Shown in pieces: positions 1 through 7,160 of a stretch of 64,000 nucleotides of DNA; position 1 is the stretch's first letter; the number at the start of each line of letters is the position of its first letter. The position numbers were made by a program, and so were the translations under genes. The notes below the pieces were generated by a model. The model was not told the DNA's origin and searched no databases. It saw only the letters and a list, made by a program, of their open reading frames with translations. The stretch is from Clostridiales bacterium (GTDB taxonomy: Bacteria > Bacillota > Clostridia > Christensenellales > Aristaeellaceae). The stretch is taken from the NCBI GenBank assembly GCA_015056205.1, contig SVGS01000007.1, forward strand, positions 1-64,000, given 5' to 3'.

Positions 1-97
<97 letters not shown>

Positions 98-275
98 TAA
101 TCCTTCGATCCGAACTCAAGCCTCTCGACTCTCCGTCCGGTCAAACTCTTCAGAATCTTCGCTGTCTTCTTCCTTAATTGCGCGTTTCTCTCTCTGTATC
201 GTTTTCAAGGTTCGCCTGCCCTTTTCGATCCCTCAGCCCCCCTTCCGGGGCGCCTCGTCTCGAGCGAGCTTGAAT
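98..275 (-). other. rRNA operon leader (16S precursor 5' region)
   Basis: This stretch lies between the promoter at 276-304 and the 16S gene. No protein frame here has a convincing start or ribosome binding site. It would be transcribed as the rRNA leader and removed during 16S maturation. A small hairpin (CCCC/GGGG around 236-250) is visible, but I could not define the processing stem because the 3' side of the 16S gene is outside the window. Confidence 0.6.
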
Positions 276-304
276 AGGATAACAGACTTTTTCCGCTTTG
301 TCAA
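276..304 (-). promoter_or_regulatory. rRNA operon promoter
   Basis: On the minus strand there is a perfect -35 (TTGACA, 299-304), a 17-bp spacer and a -10 (TATCCT, 276-281). The sequence just upstream of the -35 (305-350) is a run of A-rich tracts on this strand, as in an UP element. Transcription would start near 269, about 170 nt before the mature 16S. Position and strength fit an rRNA promoter. Confidence 0.85.
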
Positions 305-406
305 GCGTTTTTTATCCCTTTTTTTGATTTTTTTTTCAGATTTTTCAAGGCTTTCGTGACTTTCCCACATCTTGTGATCCCTTTTCTTCTTCCAATCCAT
401 ATTTTG

Positions 407-435
407 TGGACAATTGACTCCTTTCCTGTTACAAT
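407..435 (+). promoter_or_regulatory. Putative rlmD promoter
   Basis: A -35-like TGGACA (407-412), 17-bp spacer and -10 TACAAT (430-435) precede the GTG start at 470. A Shine-Dalgarno GGAGG lies at 459-463. Confidence 0.55.
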
Positions 436-469
436 CCTGCCTGTACAAGATCGAAACCGGAGGCTGACC

Positions 470-1822
470 GTGAAAAAAAATGATGAATTGCTGCTGACTG
501 CGGATGGTCTGGATTCAAACCAGGCGGGTGTCTGCCGTCATGAAGGCATGGTCGTATTCGTTCCCGGACTGCTGCCCGGAGAAACCGCCCGGGTAAAAAT
601 CATTAAAACCGAAAAGCGTTTCGCTATTGGACGGATGGAAAGTCCGTCGGAATCTCCGGCTCCTTTCCGCCGGATTCCGGATTGTCCGGCCTTTCCCCGC
701 TGCGGAGGATGTTCCTGCCGGCATATGACCTATGAAGCTACGCTGGAAGCCAAACGTCTTCAGGTTCAGAACTGTTTTCATCAGATTGCCGGCCTGGATC
801 TTTCCGTCCCCGTTCCCTCCGGAATGGAGGATCCGACTGCCTATCGCAATAAAACCTCCCTGCCCGTCGGCGGAACGGCCGATCAGCCGCTGATCGGTTT
901 CTTTGCCTCCCGGAGTCACGCCATCATCCCCGTGGATCGCTGTCCGAACGCGATGCCCCCCGCGGAAGAGATCATTCAGGCCTTTCTCCGATGGATTCGG
1001 AAAAAACATATTCCGCCTTATCAGGAATCAGGTCATTGCGGAATCCTCAGGCACCTGGTCATCCGCACAAACCTGCGGGGCGAAAGCATGGTTACGGTTG
1101 TCGGGAACGCCCCGTCCCTTCCCTGCGCGGAGGATCTCGTTCAGGCACTGATCCCGCTGAAAGTGGTCAGCCTGTTTTTTAATTCCAATCGCGAAAAAAG
1201 CAATGTAATCCTTTCGGATTCTTTCCATCATATATATGGAAGGAATACGCTTCCCGTCACACTCTGCGGTCTGCGTTTCGAGCTTTCTCCCGCTTCTTTT
1301 TTCCAGGTCAATCCGATTCAGACCGAAAAGCTCTACGCGTCCGTGCGGTCCATGGCGAACCTGAAACCCGATGATACGGTCTGCGACGTATATTGCGGCG
1401 TCGGTACCATCACGCTGATGCTGGCTTTACACTGCCGGAAAGTCCTTGGTATTGAAGTCGTTCCCCCCGCGGTGGAAAACGCAAAACGAAACGCTGCCTT
1501 CAATGGAATTCAGAATGCTGATTTCCTCTGCGGCGATGCGGAAAAGATTCTTCCCCGGCTGGTGTCGGATGGAATGAAGCCGGACGTGATTGTCGTGGAT
1601 CCTCCCCGAAAAGGCCTGGCGCAGGCAGTGATTCAGGCCATCACACAGGCCGCTCCGGACCGGCTTGTTTATGTTTCCTGCAATCCGGCCACCCTCGCCC
1701 GGGATGTTCAACTGTTTTATGAATCCGGCTATTCCGTGAATCAGGTTCAGCCTGTGGATATGTTCGCCTGGACCAGCGGGGTGGAGACGGTCTGCTTATT
1801 GTCCAAACGAACAGCGGTCTGA
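470..1822 (+). CDS. rlmD: 23S rRNA (uracil-5-)-methyltransferase, RlmD/RumA family
   Basis: This 450-residue enzyme transfers a methyl group from SAM to C5 of uridine in 23S rRNA (by family knowledge U1939 or both U747/U1939; the site cannot be read here). Residues 1-60 look like a TRAM RNA-binding domain. Cys72, Cys78 and Cys81 (CPAFPRCGGC) are placed like the iron-sulfur ligands of RumA. The C-terminal half has the Rossmann methyltransferase fold with DPPRKGL and the nucleophile motif YVSCNPATLARD. I chose the GTG at 470 because GGAGG sits six bases upstream; an in-frame ATG at 356 would add 38 residues unlike the family and lacks a ribosome site. The gene converges on and overlaps the acetyltransferase at 1796 by 27 bp. 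Confidence 0.9.
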   Translation: MKKNDELLLTADGLDSNQAGVCRHEGMVVFVPGLLPGETARVKIIKTEKRFAIGRMESPSESPAPFRRIPDCPAFPRCGGCSCRHMTYEATLEAKRLQVQNCFHQIAGLDLSVPVPSGMEDPTAYRNKTSLPVGGTADQPLIGFFASRSHAIIPVDRCPNAMPPAEEIIQAFLRWIRKKHIPPYQESGHCGILRHLVIRTNLRGESMVTVVGNAPSLPCAEDLVQALIPLKVVSLFFNSNREKSNVILSDSFHHIYGRNTLPVTLCGLRFELSPASFFQVNPIQTEKLYASVRSMANLKPDDTVCDVYCGVGTITLMLALHCRKVLGIEVVPPAVENAKRNAAFNGIQNADFLCGDAEKILPRLVSDGMKPDVIVVDPPRKGLAQAVIQAITQAAPDRLVYVSCNPATLARDVQLFYESGYSVNQVQPVDMFAWTSGVETVCLLSKRTAV

Positions 1823-2344
1823 CTGCCCGGCCGTTTTCCTTCTCCAGACGCTTTTACAGATTTCGGATACTCCGTTCTGATAAGCGCCTTCCCCTCTGAA
1901 ATAAACCTGAAATCCGCATTTTTCCAGCACGCGTCCGGAAGCGGCGTTTTCGGAAAGCCAGATTCCGTATACCTCCCTGATCCCCGCATACTCTGTGACC
2001 GCCGGAAGAAACGCTTTCACCGCTTCGGTCGCGTATCCCTTGCCAGTGTATGCTTTTGCGATATGATAACCGATTTCCCAACAGCCCCCGTCCATCAGTA
2101 CCAGCTGAACATACCCGATATTCTGACCGGTGTCCTTCGTGATCACCGCGAAGATCCAGGGTCCTTCCGCGGATCCGTACCGGGAACGGATGAATTCAAT
2201 GGTTTCCCGCGCTTCCTCCGGGGTTTCAAAAACCTCATCCGGCACATATCTTCTGACATCGTCATCCAGCGAATTCAGATGGACAGCCTCTGCCATATCC
2301 ATCGTCATGTCCATGATAACCAGCCGTTCCGTTTCAATTCTCAT
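1796..2344 (-). CDS. GNAT family N-acetyltransferase (RimJ/RimL type)
   Basis: The 182-residue protein begins RIETERLVI, the usual opening of RimJ/RimL-type acetyltransferases. The acetyl-CoA loop region is IAKAYTGKGYATEAV (around 94-108), followed by the NAASGRVLEKCGF segment typical of the C-terminal part of the fold. The substrate is unknown; relatives acetylate ribosomal-protein N termini, amino acids or small amines. The 3' end overlaps the 3' end of rlmD on the other strand. The last dozen residues (basic, Ser/Gln-rich) lie in that overlap and are poorly conserved-looking. GGGAG lies about 12 bases before the ATG, so the start is likely but not certain. Confidence 0.85.
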   Translation of the reverse strand: MRIETERLVIMDMTMDMAEAVHLNSLDDDVRRYVPDEVFETPEEARETIEFIRSRYGSAEGPWIFAVITKDTGQNIGYVQLVLMDGGCWEIGYHIAKAYTGKGYATEAVKAFLPAVTEYAGIREVYGIWLSENAASGRVLEKCGFQVYFRGEGAYQNGVSEICKSVWRRKTAGQSDRCSFGQ

Positions 2345-2570
2345 TCCAGTATTTCTCCCTGAGCTTTCCGATCAGAACGCTTTTTTCTTTAAACAGCCTT
2401 CCGCCGCTGTAAGGGATTTCTTCCGAAAACGAACATTTCCCTTACCAACGCGTATTCTTTTCTGAAAAGCAGAGATGCCCAGTTTTTCACATAATAACGC
2501 AATCGTTCCGACCTCTCCAAATCCTATTGTCTTTCTTTTCCGGTCTGATTCCCATATACGGTCCGGTTAA
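2345..2570. other. Intergenic region with inverted repeat
   Basis: No gene was seen. An 8-bp perfect inverted repeat, GTAAGGGA at 2409-2416 and TCCCTTAC at 2438-2445, flanks a 21-base interior. It may be a weak hairpin after the ABC transporter gene, which ends at 2571 on the minus strand. There is no clear T-run. Confidence 0.35.
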
Positions 2571-4385
2571 TCAGGATATGCTTCCGGTTTTTTCTTCTCC
2601 GATATTTGCCCGGAACTGCAGCTGATAGAGCCGGTAATAAATGCCCTGCTGCTTCATCAGATTCTCGTGCGTTCCCTGCTCTACGATCTGCCCGTCATCC
2701 ACAACGGCGATTTCATCCGCGTTTTTGATTGTACTCAGCCGATGAGCCACCACCAGCGTGGTTCTGCCGACACAGAGTTCATCCAGCGCGTTCTGGATCA
2801 GTATTTCCGTCGTGTTGTCCAGCGCACTTGTCGCTTCATCCAGAATCAGGATCGGCGGATTCTTCAGAAATACCCTGGCGATGCTCAGCCGCTGCTTCTG
2901 ACCGCCGCTGAGCCGGACGCCTCTTTCCCCGATCACCGTATCATAGCCCTTCGGCAGCGTCATCACATAATCATGAATATTAGCCCGCTTTGCGGCCCGG
3001 ATGATTTCCTCATCGGTTGCATCCAGTCTGCCATATCGGATATTCTCCTTGATGGAGTCATTGAACAGATAGATATCCTGCTGCACAATTCCGATGTTTC
3101 TTCGAAGGCTTTCGGCAGTCAGGCTGTGTATTTCCTTTCCATCCAGCAGGATTTCACCACTGACCACATCATAAAAATGCGGAATCAGATGGCAGATGGT
3201 GGTTTTGCCTCCTCCCGACGGACCGACCAGCGCAAATTTCTTTCCTTTTTCGATGTTCAGATTGACATGGCGCAGCACCCTTTTGTCTTCATCATAAGCA
3301 TAGTTCACATCCCTGAACTCAATATGTCCTTCCAGTTCTCCGGCGTCCACAGCTCCCTCTTCATCTTTTTCTGTCTCTTCATCCATTATTTCACAGAAAC
3401 GCTCGAACCCGGTAATCCCGTTTTCAAACTGTTCCATGAAATTAATCAGCGTCATCACAGGGCCGATAAACATATTGATGGATACGATAAAAGCGGAATA
3501 ATCGCCAAACTGAATCTGTCCGTTGTACAGAAACAGACCGCCGGCAATCAGTACCACAACGTTGAAAATATCTGTGATGAAAGTATTCCCGCTGTGAAAT
3601 CTGCCCATGGCGCTGTAGGATTCCTTCCGGGCCGCCTTAAATCGGTTGTTCCCCTCTTCAAATTTTTCTTTTTCCTTTTCGGCATTCGTGTAAGCCTTGG
3701 TGACCCGGATTCCGCTGATGCTGCTTTCCAGATTCGCGTTAATGTCCGCCATCGCGGTCCGGGTATCCCGGAAAGCCTTTCTCATTTTTTTCCGAAGGGA
3801 ATAGGAAATCACCACCAGAAACGGAACGCAGGAAAAAACGATCAGCGTCAGCCAGATATTGATTGAACTCAGATAAATGAAGGAAATAACAATGCTCAGC
3901 ACGGAGATGATAATGTTCTCCGGTCCGTGGTGAGCCAGCTCAACGACGTCAAACAGATCGTTCGTCATGCGGCTCATAATTTTTCCGGTTTCGTGATTGT
4001 CATAAAAACGGTAGGGCAGTCTCTGCAGATGCTCAAACATATCGCTCCGCATTCTGGCCTGCATGTAAACACCCATCATATGTCCCTGATACTGAATGAA
4101 ATAATTCAGCATCATCTTGCTCAGATACATCATCAGCAGCACGATACCCAGGATGATGATCATCCGGTAATTCCGGTTCGGAATCAGCGTGTTCAGCATG
4201 GTCCGGGTAATGATCGGATAGACCACGCCGATCAGCGCCACCAGAAAGGAGGCCGTCATATCCATGCAGAACAGTTTTTTGTGTGGCTTATAATAGCCGA
4301 CAAAGCGTTTCAGCAGACCGGCTGTTGTTTTACCCGATCGTTTCCTTATTTCATCGGTCTTTGCCGTTTTCCGGATCGCAGTCAT
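2571..4385 (-). CDS. ABC exporter, fused membrane and ATPase domains
   Basis: This 604-residue half-transporter has an N-terminal six-helix type IV ABC exporter domain (about residues 20-320) and a C-terminal ATPase. The ATPase has Walker A GPSGGGKTT, Q-loop IVQQDIYLF, signature LSGGQKQR, Walker B ILILDEATSALD with the catalytic Glu, and H-loop VAHRLST. All are intact, so it could work as a homodimer. Family members export lipids, drugs or peptides; the substrate cannot be told. I chose the ATG at 4385 because GGAGTGGG lies four bases upstream; an ATG eight codons earlier (4409) has no ribosome site. A divergent promoter pair separates it from the DUF1015 gene. Confidence 0.9.
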   Translation of the reverse strand: MTAIRKTAKTDEIRKRSGKTTAGLLKRFVGYYKPHKKLFCMDMTASFLVALIGVVYPIITRTMLNTLIPNRNYRMIIILGIVLLMMYLSKMMLNYFIQYQGHMMGVYMQARMRSDMFEHLQRLPYRFYDNHETGKIMSRMTNDLFDVVELAHHGPENIIISVLSIVISFIYLSSINIWLTLIVFSCVPFLVVISYSLRKKMRKAFRDTRTAMADINANLESSISGIRVTKAYTNAEKEKEKFEEGNNRFKAARKESYSAMGRFHSGNTFITDIFNVVVLIAGGLFLYNGQIQFGDYSAFIVSINMFIGPVMTLINFMEQFENGITGFERFCEIMDEETEKDEEGAVDAGELEGHIEFRDVNYAYDEDKRVLRHVNLNIEKGKKFALVGPSGGGKTTICHLIPHFYDVVSGEILLDGKEIHSLTAESLRRNIGIVQQDIYLFNDSIKENIRYGRLDATDEEIIRAAKRANIHDYVMTLPKGYDTVIGERGVRLSGGQKQRLSIARVFLKNPPILILDEATSALDNTTEILIQNALDELCVGRTTLVVAHRLSTIKNADEIAVVDDGQIVEQGTHENLMKQQGIYYRLYQLQFRANIGEEKTGSIS

Positions 4386-4433
4386 TTTTCCCACTCCATT
4401 GTTCTTCATTCATCCGACAGATTCAGCCTCATC

Positions 4434-4462
4434 ATCCTACCAGAATCAATCCGGGAAAACAA
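4434..4462 (-). promoter_or_regulatory. Promoter for the ABC exporter gene
   Basis: On the minus strand: -35 TTGTTT (4457-4462), 17-bp spacer and extended -10 TGGTAGGAT with the hexamer at 4434-4439. It is back to back with the promoter of the DUF1015 gene; the two -35 elements are only two bases apart, so the two genes may influence each other's transcription. Confidence 0.55.
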
Positions 4463-4464
4463 GC

Positions 4465-4493
4465 TTGTATCTTCCGCAGCGCCGTGATAGGAT
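4465..4493 (+). promoter_or_regulatory. Promoter for the DUF1015 gene
   Basis: -35 TTGTAT (4465-4470), 17-bp spacer, -10 TAGGAT (4488-4493). It lies about 50 bp before the chosen start codon at 4546. Confidence 0.5.
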
Positions 4494-4545
4494 AGGATGA
4501 AGCGCATGATTCGCTTTGATTAATCAGAACAGGAGCGTGTTTCTC

Positions 4546-5802
4546 ATGTCCTTTGATCGCGTCGGTCTTCATCCCGCGTCCATTCTTCTTCCCGATCAGA
4601 ATGTTTCACGTGAAACATGGGCTTGTGTTGCCTGTGATCAATATACTTCCGAACCGGAATACTGGAATCAGGCGGAACAGATTGTCAAAGACGCCCCCTC
4701 CGCCCTGCGGCTGATTCTTCCGGAATGCTTCCTGAAGGACAGCGATACCCTGATTCCCCGGATTCATCAGACCATGAGCCGCTATCTGGAACAGAAAATT
4801 CTGGTTCCCGCTGTGAAAAACGGATTTATTCTCTGCGAGCGTACCATTGCCTCCGGAGTTCGGACCGGCCTGGTCGGCGCGGTGGATCTGGAACAGTATT
4901 CCTTTGAAGCCGGTTCGCTTTCTCTCGTTCGTCCGACCGAGCAAACCATCGCCTCCCGGCTTCCGGCCCGCCTGGCGATTCGCCGGAACGCTCCCCTGGA
5001 GCTGACCCATATCATGATTCTGATTGATGATCCGGATCAAACCGTGATCGAGCCGATCCGGGATCAGAAAGCTTCCCTTTCCAGGTTATATGATTTTGAT
5101 CTGATGCTTGGAGGAGGACATCTGACCGGATATGCCGTCGATCAGCCTGATCATCTGAATGCTCTGGATCATGCTTTAAACGCCCTGCTGGACAGGATGG
5201 GGCCGAATCCTCTGTTCCTGGCTGTCGGAGACGGCAATCATTCGCTGGCGACCGCCAAAGCATACTGGGAGGAAATCAAACCGAACCTGTCTCCTTCCGA
5301 ACAGGCTGTCCATCCGGCCCGTTTCGCGCTCGCGGAAATCGTCAATATTCATGATCCCGCGCTGCTTTTTGAGCCGATTCATCGGATTGTCACCGGAACT
5401 GACCGCTCTCTTCTGACCGCGGAATGGAAAAAATATGCGGAAGCCAGAGGCATGTCGCTTCAGTCCTCCGGCGCCGGTCATTCCTTTACCCTGATTTCCG
5501 AAACCGGAGAAGAAACGGTCACGGTTATTCATCCGGAAGGCGCCATTCCCTGTGAAACCCTTCAGAAATTCCTGGATGATTTCCTGGCCGGTCATCCGTC
5601 TGCCAGCATTGATTATATTCATGGAGATTCCTCTCTCCGCCGTCTGGCTTCAGCGCCGGATACCGTCGGCTTTCTCCTTCCCGAAATTGATAAACACACC
5701 TTCTTTGAGGATGTGAAAACCCTCGGCGTCCTTCCCCGTAAAACCTTCTCCATGGGAGAAGCTGACGAAAAACGGTTCTATATGGAAGCCAAACAGATCT
5801 GA
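4546..5802 (+). CDS. DUF1015 family protein
   Basis: This 418-residue protein matches the DUF1015 family over its whole length, with the characteristic AVGDGNHSLATAKAYW segment in the middle and a C-terminal part containing FLLPEIDKHTFFEDV. The biochemical function of the family is not settled; in many Clostridia and archaea it sits near serine biosynthesis genes, but no such gene is seen here. I chose the ATG at 4546 because AGGAG is about ten bases upstream; an earlier ATG at 4516 lacks one. A perfect parS-like palindrome lies inside the gene at 4602-4617 and is read as the residues VSRET. A terminator hairpin follows at 5871-5907. Confidence 0.85.
   Translation: MSFDRVGLHPASILLPDQNVSRETWACVACDQYTSEPEYWNQAEQIVKDAPSALRLILPECFLKDSDTLIPRIHQTMSRYLEQKILVPAVKNGFILCERTIASGVRTGLVGAVDLEQYSFEAGSLSLVRPTEQTIASRLPARLAIRRNAPLELTHIMILIDDPDQTVIEPIRDQKASLSRLYDFDLMLGGGHLTGYAVDQPDHLNALDHALNALLDRMGPNPLFLAVGDGNHSLATAKAYWEEIKPNLSPSEQAVHPARFALAEIVNIHDPALLFEPIHRIVTGTDRSLLTAEWKKYAEARGMSLQSSGAGHSFTLISETGEETVTVIHPEGAIPCETLQKFLDDFLAGHPSASIDYIHGDSSLRRLASAPDTVGFLLPEIDKHTFFEDVKTLGVLPRKTFSMGEADEKRFYMEAKQI
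4602..4617. promoter_or_regulatory. parS: parS-like ParB (Spo0J) binding site
   Basis: TGTTTCACGTGAAACA is a perfect 16-bp palindrome and matches the conserved bacterial parS consensus. parS sites bind ParB and load SMC, and normally lie close to oriC, often inside genes. It is within the DUF1015 gene. Confidence 0.9.
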
Positions 5803-5870
5803 ACCGGTCCGGATCTGTCGGTTCCGGGGAAAAATGAATCCAGGAAAACCGGAATCCCAGAAAACCATCA

Positions 5871-5907
5871 AAAAAGCCTGCTCTCCGCAAAGAGTCAGGC
5901 TTTTTTT
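5871..5907. terminator. Intrinsic terminator, probably bidirectional
   Basis: AAAAAGCCTGCTCT pairs with AGAG-T-CAGGCTTTTTTT around a short loop; the A-run on the left and T-run on the right mean it could work in both directions. It follows the DUF1015 gene by about 70 bp and lies downstream of the regulator gene read from the other side. Confidence 0.8.
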
Positions 5908-6050
5908 GATCCGGATGATTTCGCCAGTCGGATCGTTTCGTCCTTCTGATCGTTTCGTCATTTCCGGGAACCGGATCTGTCGGTCTCCGTTCTGAGGACC
6001 GTCCCCGCGGCAGAACTCAAAAGAACGTCAGAACAGGATGGTATCCTTGA

Positions 6051-6776
6051 TTACAGTTCAAACGTTACCCGGACGCACCGGCAGATAAAACCGATATCGG
6101 CGATCTGTGCCGTTTCGTATTCAAACTCTCTGTCATAGCTTTGAAGCAGTACTTTCCGGTCATCCAGCATTTTGATCTTTCTCAGGTAGCGGTGCTGGTT
6201 ATAATTGATCAGCATAATAGCTCCGTTCACCGGGCTTTGAGCCGGCACGGTCAGAACCAGATCGCCTTTGTGGATCCTGAATCCTCTCATGCTGTCATCC
6301 GGCGCCAGATACAGAAAAACTTTATCCGGGTTGGCTCCTTCGATCCTTCCGTTTTCCACCGGGATCAGCTTGTATCCGACCGGTTGCATCACGGCATTCA
6401 TGATCGGCACTCTTTTCAGAACGCTCTGAAGCGCGTCCAGCCATACGCTGCCGGCCACTCCCTGATCCTTTTCCTCCGTGCTGGCGACCAGCTCGGCTTC
6501 CTTCTTTTTAGGAGCCGCCGCGGCCGCCATCTTCGGCTGTACCTGAACCAGATCGACAGTCGCCGCGATATCATCCAGCGTGAATTCCGCTTCGTTCTGC
6601 TGTTTCAGACCGATCGTTTTCAGGATCCTTCTGGCCTGATCGTCCGCTATGATTCTGGTTCCGGCTTCCACAGCCTGCAGATAGCTTTCGCTGACGCCGC
6701 ATTTTCGGGCAACCTGCTTCGTCGTCATTTTCTGCCGGATGCGTTCTGTCCGGATTAAATCTCCTAGTCTGCTCAT
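6051..6776 (-). CDS. HTH regulator with LexA/S24-like C-terminal domain
   Basis: The 241-residue protein has an XRE-type helix-turn-helix at residues 1-58 (TTKQVARKCGVSESYLQAVE), an Ala/Lys-rich linker (83-105) and a C-terminal domain resembling the LexA/S24 peptidase fold. Ser162 in APDDSMRGFRIHKGD and Lys200 in HRYLRKIK are 38 residues apart, close to the 37 of the LexA Ser-Lys dyad. An Ala-Gly pair occurs at 108-109, 54 residues before the Ser, farther than in LexA (34), so self-cleavage is uncertain. It may be a DNA-damage or stress regulator, or only a fold relative. AGGAG lies nine bases before the ATG. A terminator separates it from the small gene upstream. Confidence 0.75.
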   Translation of the reverse strand: MSRLGDLIRTERIRQKMTTKQVARKCGVSESYLQAVEAGTRIIADDQARRILKTIGLKQQNEAEFTLDDIAATVDLVQVQPKMAAAAAPKKKEAELVASTEEKDQGVAGSVWLDALQSVLKRVPIMNAVMQPVGYKLIPVENGRIEGANPDKVFLYLAPDDSMRGFRIHKGDLVLTVPAQSPVNGAIMLINYNQHRYLRKIKMLDDRKVLLQSYDREFEYETAQIADIGFICRCVRVTFEL

Positions 6777-6793
6777 TCTTTTAATCTCCTGTT

Positions 6794-6818
6794 AAAAAAA
6801 ACCGGGGGAATTCCCCGG
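6794..6818 (-). terminator. Intrinsic terminator of the small FakA-domain gene
   Basis: Stem CCGGGG/CCCCGG around GAATT, followed on the minus strand by eight T residues. It lies just after the stop of the gene at 6824 and before the start of the regulator gene. Confidence 0.75.
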
Positions 6819-6823
6819 CTTGA

Positions 6824-7075
6824 TCAGCCTTTCAGACCGGCTTCCTGTCTCTCCATGTTTTCCACAACGATATCGTAAATCTCTCCCAGACTGGCGCAGT
6901 ATTTCAGCACTTCCCACGGCTCGTTCGTATGAAAGTGGATTTTAATCAGATCCTCATCGCCGACAGCCAGAAGGCAGTCTCCCTTTAAGTTCTCCGTGAA
7001 ATAATCGTTAATCGCGTCTTCATCCAGGTTTTTCCCGTCAATTAACAGCTGCGTATCGAATTTGTATTCCAGCAC
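6824..7075 (-). CDS. Small protein resembling the central domain of FakA (YloV)
   Basis: This 83-residue protein resembles one segment of the fatty acid kinase subunit FakA/YloV: an N-terminal FDTQLLIDGKNLDEDAI part, then GDEDLIKIHFHTNEPWEVL and a final YDIVVENMERQ. In full-length FakA (about 550 residues) a segment like this links the ATP-binding DhaL domain to the C-terminal part; here it stands alone. I recognise the likeness by motif only. The GTG at 7075 is chosen because GGAGG lies eight bases upstream; an upstream in-frame ATG at 7141 would overlap the promoter. The role could be an adaptor, or it could be a remnant. It has its own promoter and terminator, which argues against simple decay. 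Confidence 0.6.
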   Translation of the reverse strand: MLEYKFDTQLLIDGKNLDEDAINDYFTENLKGDCLLAVGDEDLIKIHFHTNEPWEVLKYCASLGEIYDIVVENMERQEAGLKG

Positions 7076-7120
7076 GTTTCTTTCCTCCCTCTCTCTGCTG
7101 AATCCGTGGGGTACTTTATC

Positions 7121-7150
7121 ATTATATGACATAAAAGTCAATGAATGTCA
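7121..7150 (-). promoter_or_regulatory. Putative promoter of the small FakA-domain gene
   Basis: A perfect -10 TATAAT (7121-7126 on the minus strand) with a -35-like TGACAT 18 bp upstream. Transcription would start near 7114, about 40 nt before the GTG start. Confidence 0.5.
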
Positions 7151-7160
7151 GCGGTTACCG

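Noticed and set aside
5811-5977. GGATCTGTCGGT occurs at about 5813 and again at about 5971.
   Set aside because: A short isolated duplicate with no structure or context to suggest a function.
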